From Dyadobacter sp. 3J3 (GTDB lineage: Bacteria; Bacteroidota; Bacteroidia; Cytophagales; Spirosomataceae): a DNA stretch of 64,000 nt. A model generated the notes under the pieces. It ran no database searches, was not told the DNA's origin, and saw only the letters and a list, made by a program, of their open reading frames with translations. Where the stretch lies: positions 62,001 to 126,000 of the forward strand of contig NZ_VTOL01000012.1 in NCBI RefSeq assembly GCF_009801115.1, in the 5' to 3' direction. Below are positions 60,283 through 64,000 of this stretch, in pieces. How positions within the stretch are numbered: the first letter of the stretch is position 1; each line of letters begins with the position of its first letter. The position numbers were made by a program, and so were the translations under genes.

Positions 60283-61452
60283 TCATTTCCGCTGATTCCA
60301 GTAAATCACAACATTATGCGTCGAGCGACCAGAAGCTACAACATCAAGATCTCCGTCTCCATCCAGATCCGCTGTTGTTAAATCCTCACAAGCAATTTTG
60401 ATTTTATCATCCAGCGAATATTCCTGCCATTTTTTCCCTTCAGCATCCATTCCTACAAACATTCTTACACCCATCTGATCTGCCACATTGGGATTTCGCC
60501 AGCCAACAACGATCTGGTCACGGCCTTGTCCAAAGAAATCAGCGCAGGCTAATGCATGTCCTTCTTTCATTTTATCAGTCAGAACTGTTCTGTTATCTTT
60601 TGAATAAACAACCAGAGAATTTCCATGCATAGGTTCAACAGAAGCAGAAAAGAGCTGATTCTTGCCTAAACTTCCCATTCTGATCTCTCCTACTCCCTGT
60701 CCCGGAACCATCCAGTTTCCAGAAGGTGCCCATCCGTCCACACCATTTAAAAATACCTGAACACCTTCCTTACTCGCAACAGCCAATCCCACAAAACGAC
60801 CAGGAACTTCCATAGGTTGGAAATTGTGCGTCATATGCATATTTGTTTCAATCAGATTATAACCCCACAAACCTTTACGATTTTCGGGCACATCAAAAGC
60901 GATTATATTTACACCCGCTCCTGTTCCATTCACATTTCCTTCCCCATGCAGCGGCAATACGATCAGTTGAAAAGTATTATCTTCTCTTTTAACCCATTGC
61001 ATTCTGTGAATTGTAACTTCATGATGTAAGCGCACAGGTTCCCAAAGTTTGGTTCTGTCTTCGGTTGGAGAAAGATAAAATACGGCTCCGGATTGTTTGG
61101 TACTCTTTGTTTCGGACGGATTCCACTGCGCGCCTACCGCAATTTCCACTTTTCCGTCCCCATCAATATCCCGTGCCGCGATACACACATTATCCTGTTC
61201 GGTTAAATCTTTTGCTATCACAAAACGTACCCATTTCCCAGACTTCTCTCCCGGATTTTTATACCAGACAATTTCTTTTTTATCCGCCAGCAAAATATCA
61301 GGTTTTCCATCACCGTCCACATCCCCGGTTGTCACGCCATACCCAATGCTGATTTCGTCGTCAATTACTTCTCCTTTAAATGTAGCCGTCTGACTGTTAG
61401 ATTTTAAAGGGAAAAGCAAAATGATAACGAAGTATAATATTTGTTTTTTCAT
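60283..61452 (-). CDS. secreted FG-GAP/VCBS repeat protein
   Basis: The protein has 389 residues with a signal peptide (MKKQILYFVIILLFPLKSNS). Calcium-binding-like repeats include TTGDVDGDGKPDILLADKK near residue 41, ARDIDGDGKVEIAVGAQW and TTADLDGDGDLDVVASGRS near residue 362, as in FG-GAP beta-propellers. It is predicted to be a secreted or surface propeller with unknown ligand. The start lies 163 bases from the gcvT start on the other strand, and the two share an intergenic space. Confidence 0.82.
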   Translation of the reverse strand: MKKQILYFVIILLFPLKSNSQTATFKGEVIDDEISIGYGVTTGDVDGDGKPDILLADKKEIVWYKNPGEKSGKWVRFVIAKDLTEQDNVCIAARDIDGDGKVEIAVGAQWNPSETKSTKQSGAVFYLSPTEDRTKLWEPVRLHHEVTIHRMQWVKREDNTFQLIVLPLHGEGNVNGTGAGVNIIAFDVPENRKGLWGYNLIETNMHMTHNFQPMEVPGRFVGLAVASKEGVQVFLNGVDGWAPSGNWMVPGQGVGEIRMGSLGKNQLFSASVEPMHGNSLVVYSKDNRTVLTDKMKEGHALACADFFGQGRDQIVVGWRNPNVADQMGVRMFVGMDAEGKKWQEYSLDDKIKIACEDLTTADLDGDGDLDVVASGRSTHNVVIYWNQRK

Positions 61453-61553
61453 AGATCAATTTTTCAATTTCAATGCCGGGATCAGGCCATAAAGCCTACT
61501 TTTTCACAATATACTTCAAAAAAATTATCAGTTGCATTTCAAAACACACATTT

Positions 61554-61586
61554 TTGCGTCGCTTTGGTCTGCTTTTCATACTTTTG
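61554..61586 (+). promoter_or_regulatory. possible promoter of gcvT
   Basis: TTG (61554-61556) and TACTTTTG (61579-61586) with a 22-base spacer, slightly longer than the usual 19-21. The leader to the ATG at 61615 is short. Confidence 0.5.
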
Positions 61587-61614
61587 TAGTTTACAGAGAA
61601 CCAAAAACCATTTT

Positions 61615-62697
61615 ATGAAAACCGTTCCCCTACACCAGGTCCACGTTGAGTTAGGTGCCAAAATAGTACCCTTTGCAGGTTTTGAGATGCCAGTGCGCTA
61701 TTCTTCTGATATGGAAGAGCATCACACCGTCCGCAATAACGTAGGTGTTTTTGATGTTTCACACATGGGGGAATTTAGTATTAAAGGTCCGGGAGCATTG
61801 GATTTGATACAAAAAGTAACTTCCAACGATGCTTCGACACTGTTTGATGGAAAAGTACAATACAGCTATTTGCCAAATGCAGACGGCGGCGTGGTGGATG
61901 ATTTACTGGTTTACCGTTACAATGCTGACGAATATCTTTTGGTTGTAAACGCATCCAACATAGAAAAAGACTGGAACTGGATTCAGAGCCATAATACGGA
62001 AGGCGTTGAAATGAAAAACCTTTCGGATGAACTGTGTCTTTTGGCTGTTCAGGGACCAAATGCTACGGCAACTTTACAAAAACTGACCAGTGTTGATTTA
62101 TCTGTAATGGATTACTACACTTTCCAGGTTGGTAAAATGGCTGATATTGAAGATGTCATTATTTCGGCAACAGGTTATACCGGTGCAGGCGGATTTGAGA
62201 TTTATATCAAAAATGAAGATGCGAAAAAAATGTGGGAAGCCATATTTGAAGCCGGAAAGGAATTTAACATACAACCTGTTGGATTGGGTGCACGAGATAC
62301 GCTGCGTCTTGAAAAAGGGTTTTGCTTGTATGGAAATGATATAGATGACAAAACTTCTCCACTGGAAGCTGGCTTAGGCTGGGTTACCAAATTCACAAAA
62401 GATTTTATCAATTCCTACGATTTGAAAAGTCAGAAAGAAGCTGGTTTGAAAAATAAACTGGTTGGGTTTGAAATGATTGATCGCGGAATTCCACGCGGCC
62501 ATTACGAACTTTGTGATGCCGAAGGAAATAAACTGGGCGATGTAACATCAGGAACACAATCTCCAACTTTACAAAAAGGAATTGGCTTAGGTTATGTACC
62601 AACGGCTTACAGCAAACCGGAAACAGAAATTTTTGTTAAGGTGAGAGACCGCCTTTTGAAAGCAAAAGTTGTAAAACTACCTTTTGTAAAAGGCTGA
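61615..62697 (+). CDS. gcvT: glycine cleavage system T protein (aminomethyltransferase)
   Basis: The protein has 360 residues from the ATG at 61615. A longer frame extends 58 residues upstream through the promoter and the opposite gene, without family similarity, and is rejected. Family motifs: VELGAKIVPFAGFEMPVRYS, NNVGVFDVSHMGEFSIKGPG, LLAVQGPNATATLQK, ATGYTGAGGFEIYIK and LGARDTLRLEKGFCLYGNDI. It transfers the C1 unit from the H protein lipoyl arm to tetrahydrofolate. The H and P proteins are not in this window. Confidence 0.96.
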   Translation: MKTVPLHQVHVELGAKIVPFAGFEMPVRYSSDMEEHHTVRNNVGVFDVSHMGEFSIKGPGALDLIQKVTSNDASTLFDGKVQYSYLPNADGGVVDDLLVYRYNADEYLLVVNASNIEKDWNWIQSHNTEGVEMKNLSDELCLLAVQGPNATATLQKLTSVDLSVMDYYTFQVGKMADIEDVIISATGYTGAGGFEIYIKNEDAKKMWEAIFEAGKEFNIQPVGLGARDTLRLEKGFCLYGNDIDDKTSPLEAGLGWVTKFTKDFINSYDLKSQKEAGLKNKLVGFEMIDRGIPRGHYELCDAEGNKLGDVTSGTQSPTLQKGIGLGYVPTAYSKPETEIFVKVRDRLLKAKVVKLPFVKG

Positions 62698-62710
62698 TAT
62701 ACTATTTCTT

Positions 62711-62734
62711 GCCGAATTGATTTCTCAATTCGGC
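62711..62734 (+). terminator. terminator-like hairpin after gcvT
   Basis: GCCGAATTGA (62711-62720) and TCAATTCGGC (62725-62734) form a perfect 10-bp stem with a TTTC loop; a T-run follows after eight bases. Confidence 0.7.
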
Positions 62735-62786
62735 AATCTGTTTTTGTCTCAAAATCTCAATACCAAAATTCTGTTTAGTTGATAGT

Positions 62787-63497
62787 ATGAAACACCTTGA
62801 TGTTTGCCTTACCCCTGATTTATTGCATTTACATAAACTTGATAATTCAATTGTAGTCGTTGCCGATATTTTCCGCGCCACTTCCTGCATGGTTACCGGC
62901 CTTGCTTATGGTGTGAAAAGTATAACACCTGTGGCCACAATAGAAGAATGCAAACTTTTACAAGACAGAGGATTTATTGCCGCAGCAGAACGTGATGCCC
63001 ATAAAGTAGAAGGTTTTGATCTGGATAATTCCCCGTTCAGCTATATGAATGAGCGATTAATCGGATCTGAAATTGCAATGACAACGACCAACGGAACGTT
63101 ATCCATTGCAAAAGCAAGAGCCTCTGCGGTAAAAGTAATGGTTGGCGCTTTTTTAAATCTTGGTGCGCTGGCAAACCATCTAAGATCTGAACAATACGAT
63201 GTACTCGTACTTTGCGCAGGCTGGAAAGGCAGACCAAATCTGGAAGATACATTGTTTGCAGGTGCTTTGGCCGAAGCTTTGAAGGATCAGTTTATGCTAA
63301 GAGAAGATGGCACGCTGATGGCACAAAGACTATATAATCAAAGCCGGGAAAATTTGCTTGCTTCGGTTTCCAATTCATCACACGTAAGACGATTGCAGCG
63401 TTTGGGAATTCATAAAGATATCTCTTATTGCTTACAAACAGATCTTTATGATGTAGTTCCGGTATTAAGAGGAACAACACTGGTTGCGATGAACTAG
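62787..63497 (+). CDS. 2-phosphosulfolactate phosphatase-like protein (ComB family)
   Basis: This 236-residue protein has VVVADIFRATSCMVTGLAYG near residue 23, ERDAHKVEGFDLDNSPF near 69 and TTTNGTLSIAKA near 100, the ComB set. VLVLCAGWKGRPNLEDTLFA near residue 140 completes it. In archaea ComB removes phosphate in coenzyme M synthesis; bacterial homologues are common but their substrate is often unknown, because the bacterium need not make coenzyme M. The gene has its own hairpin upstream, and the next promoter overlaps its end. Confidence 0.85.
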   Translation: MKHLDVCLTPDLLHLHKLDNSIVVVADIFRATSCMVTGLAYGVKSITPVATIEECKLLQDRGFIAAAERDAHKVEGFDLDNSPFSYMNERLIGSEIAMTTTNGTLSIAKARASAVKVMVGAFLNLGALANHLRSEQYDVLVLCAGWKGRPNLEDTLFAGALAEALKDQFMLREDGTLMAQRLYNQSRENLLASVSNSSHVRRLQRLGIHKDISYCLQTDLYDVVPVLRGTTLVAMN

Positions 63498-63514
63498 CCG
63501 GTTCTATACTTTTG
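63484..63514 (+). promoter_or_regulatory. promoter of the last gene
   Basis: TTG (63484-63486), a 20-base spacer and TACTTTTG (63507-63514). The -33 element lies inside the end of the ComB-like coding region. Confidence 0.72.
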
Positions 63515-63540
63515 TAATAAATAAGTTTCAACAACTATAC

Positions 63541-64000
63541 ATGTCAAAATTCTTCATCATTGCTTTTCTTGGATTACTGTTGGGCATTACCTCAGTGAAT
63601 GCGCAGAAAAGCGCTTCAAAGGCGAAGCCTGCTGCAAAGCCTAAGACTGCCAAGCCTGCCACTATCAATAAGCCTGCGGTTGCGACCAAGACAAAATCAG
63701 ACAGTCTTTTACCAAAAAAGGCAGTAAAAGAAATCATTAAGCCCAAAGAAGTTGTAACAGATACTTTGCAAGAAGTTTCAGGGGATACTTTGACAGAAAA
63801 AGCTGCGGAAGAACAAGTAGTGAAAGCGGCAAAAGCCGCCGGAGATACGGTTTATTCTTACAAAATAATTGCCGATGACTTGTCTTATATGCAAGTCTGC
63901 CCGGGAACTACGATTACATTGCCTTTTACTACCGAAGGTCCTTTTGATGAAGACAATAATTTTATTGTACACATTATCGATCCAACCGGGAAATCAATTC
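63541..64000 (+). CDS. secreted protein with Ala/Lys/Pro-rich linker, N-terminal part
   Basis: The frame starts with ATG at 63541 and is open to the right edge, so about 153 residues are visible. A signal peptide (MSKFFIIAFLGLLLGITSVN) is followed by a low-complexity Ala-Lys-Pro stretch (KSASKAKPAAKPKTAKPA) and then a variable acidic linker. The part near the edge, MQVCPGTTITLPFTTEGPF, resembles the start of Ig-like modules in large secreted proteins of Cytophagales. Whether it ends in a type IX secretion signal cannot be seen. A promoter with a 20-base spacer lies just upstream. Confidence 0.75.
   Translation, partial: MSKFFIIAFLGLLLGITSVNAQKSASKAKPAAKPKTAKPATINKPAVATKTKSDSLLPKKAVKEIIKPKEVVTDTLQEVSGDTLTEKAAEEQVVKAAKAAGDTVYSYKIIADDLSYMQVCPGTTITLPFTTEGPFDEDNNFIVHIIDPTGKSI

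Noticed and set aside
61441..61614. Longer gcvT reading frame starting at 61441
   Set aside because: The extra 58 residues cover the gcvT promoter and the start of the opposite gene and do not resemble GcvT.

Overview
The window is a chromosomal segment of a Bacteroidota bacterium, most likely order Cytophagales and resembling Dyadobacter or Spirosoma relatives. The evidence is a gldD gliding-motility lipoprotein gene, promoters of the Bacteroidota type (TTG or TTTG, about 20 bases, then TAnnTTTG), a TonB-dependent receptor with a carboxypeptidase-D-like N-terminal domain, a 3-keto-disaccharide hydrolase, Tat-exported oxidoreductase and beta-propeller proteins, and A/T-rich leaders without strong Shine-Dalgarno sites. 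The genus is an inference from gene content, not a database match.

Layout. Bases 1-15350 are a surface-polysaccharide cluster: the end of a Wzz-type chain-length protein, a Wzx-like flippase, an EpsG-like polymerase, five glycosyltransferases (one GT11 fucosyltransferase-like), a hexapeptide acyltransferase, a methyltransferase, a WcaJ/WbaP-type initiating sugar-phosphate transferase and three tandem Wzi-like outer-membrane proteins. Together these cover initiation, assembly, flipping, polymerisation and outer-membrane attachment of a Wzx/Wzy-type polymer. Bases 15400-38200 are mostly housekeeping: HIT protein, sugar hydrolase, a 1330-residue SF1 helicase, TerC, tRNA-Gly and tRNA-Leu(TAA), a SNF2 helicase, purA, fur, rel/spoT, tRNA-Leu(TAG), tig, a TonB-like protein, an XRE regulator, clpP, clpX, an SDR and pfkB.

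Bases 38400-50300 are more accessory. They hold a Tat-exported NHL protein, a membrane protein, a metal-uptake locus (TonB receptor, lipoprotein, Fur-family repressor, MerC-like protein) whose two promoters share a 15-base palindrome, a serine hydrolase, and a sugar-acid dehydratase plus SDR separated by a REP-associated tyrosine transposase with its REP hairpins. Bases 50390-64000 carry gldD, glmS, a single-domain glycogen-synthase-like protein, panC, a Gfo/Idh/MocA protein, panD followed by a flippase-like membrane protein and an rfaE2-like gene, a YugP-type peptidase, a DUF5618-like protein, an FG-GAP protein, gcvT, a ComB-like phosphatase and the start of a secreted protein that runs off the right edge.

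The most interesting signals are the palindromic operators laid over the promoters of the TonB receptor and the MerC-like gene, the REP/RAYT element with compensatory changes in its hairpins, the degenerate nuclease-like tail of the large helicase, and several perfect inverted repeats in intergenic DNA. No CRISPR array, prophage, rRNA gene or obvious defence island was seen.
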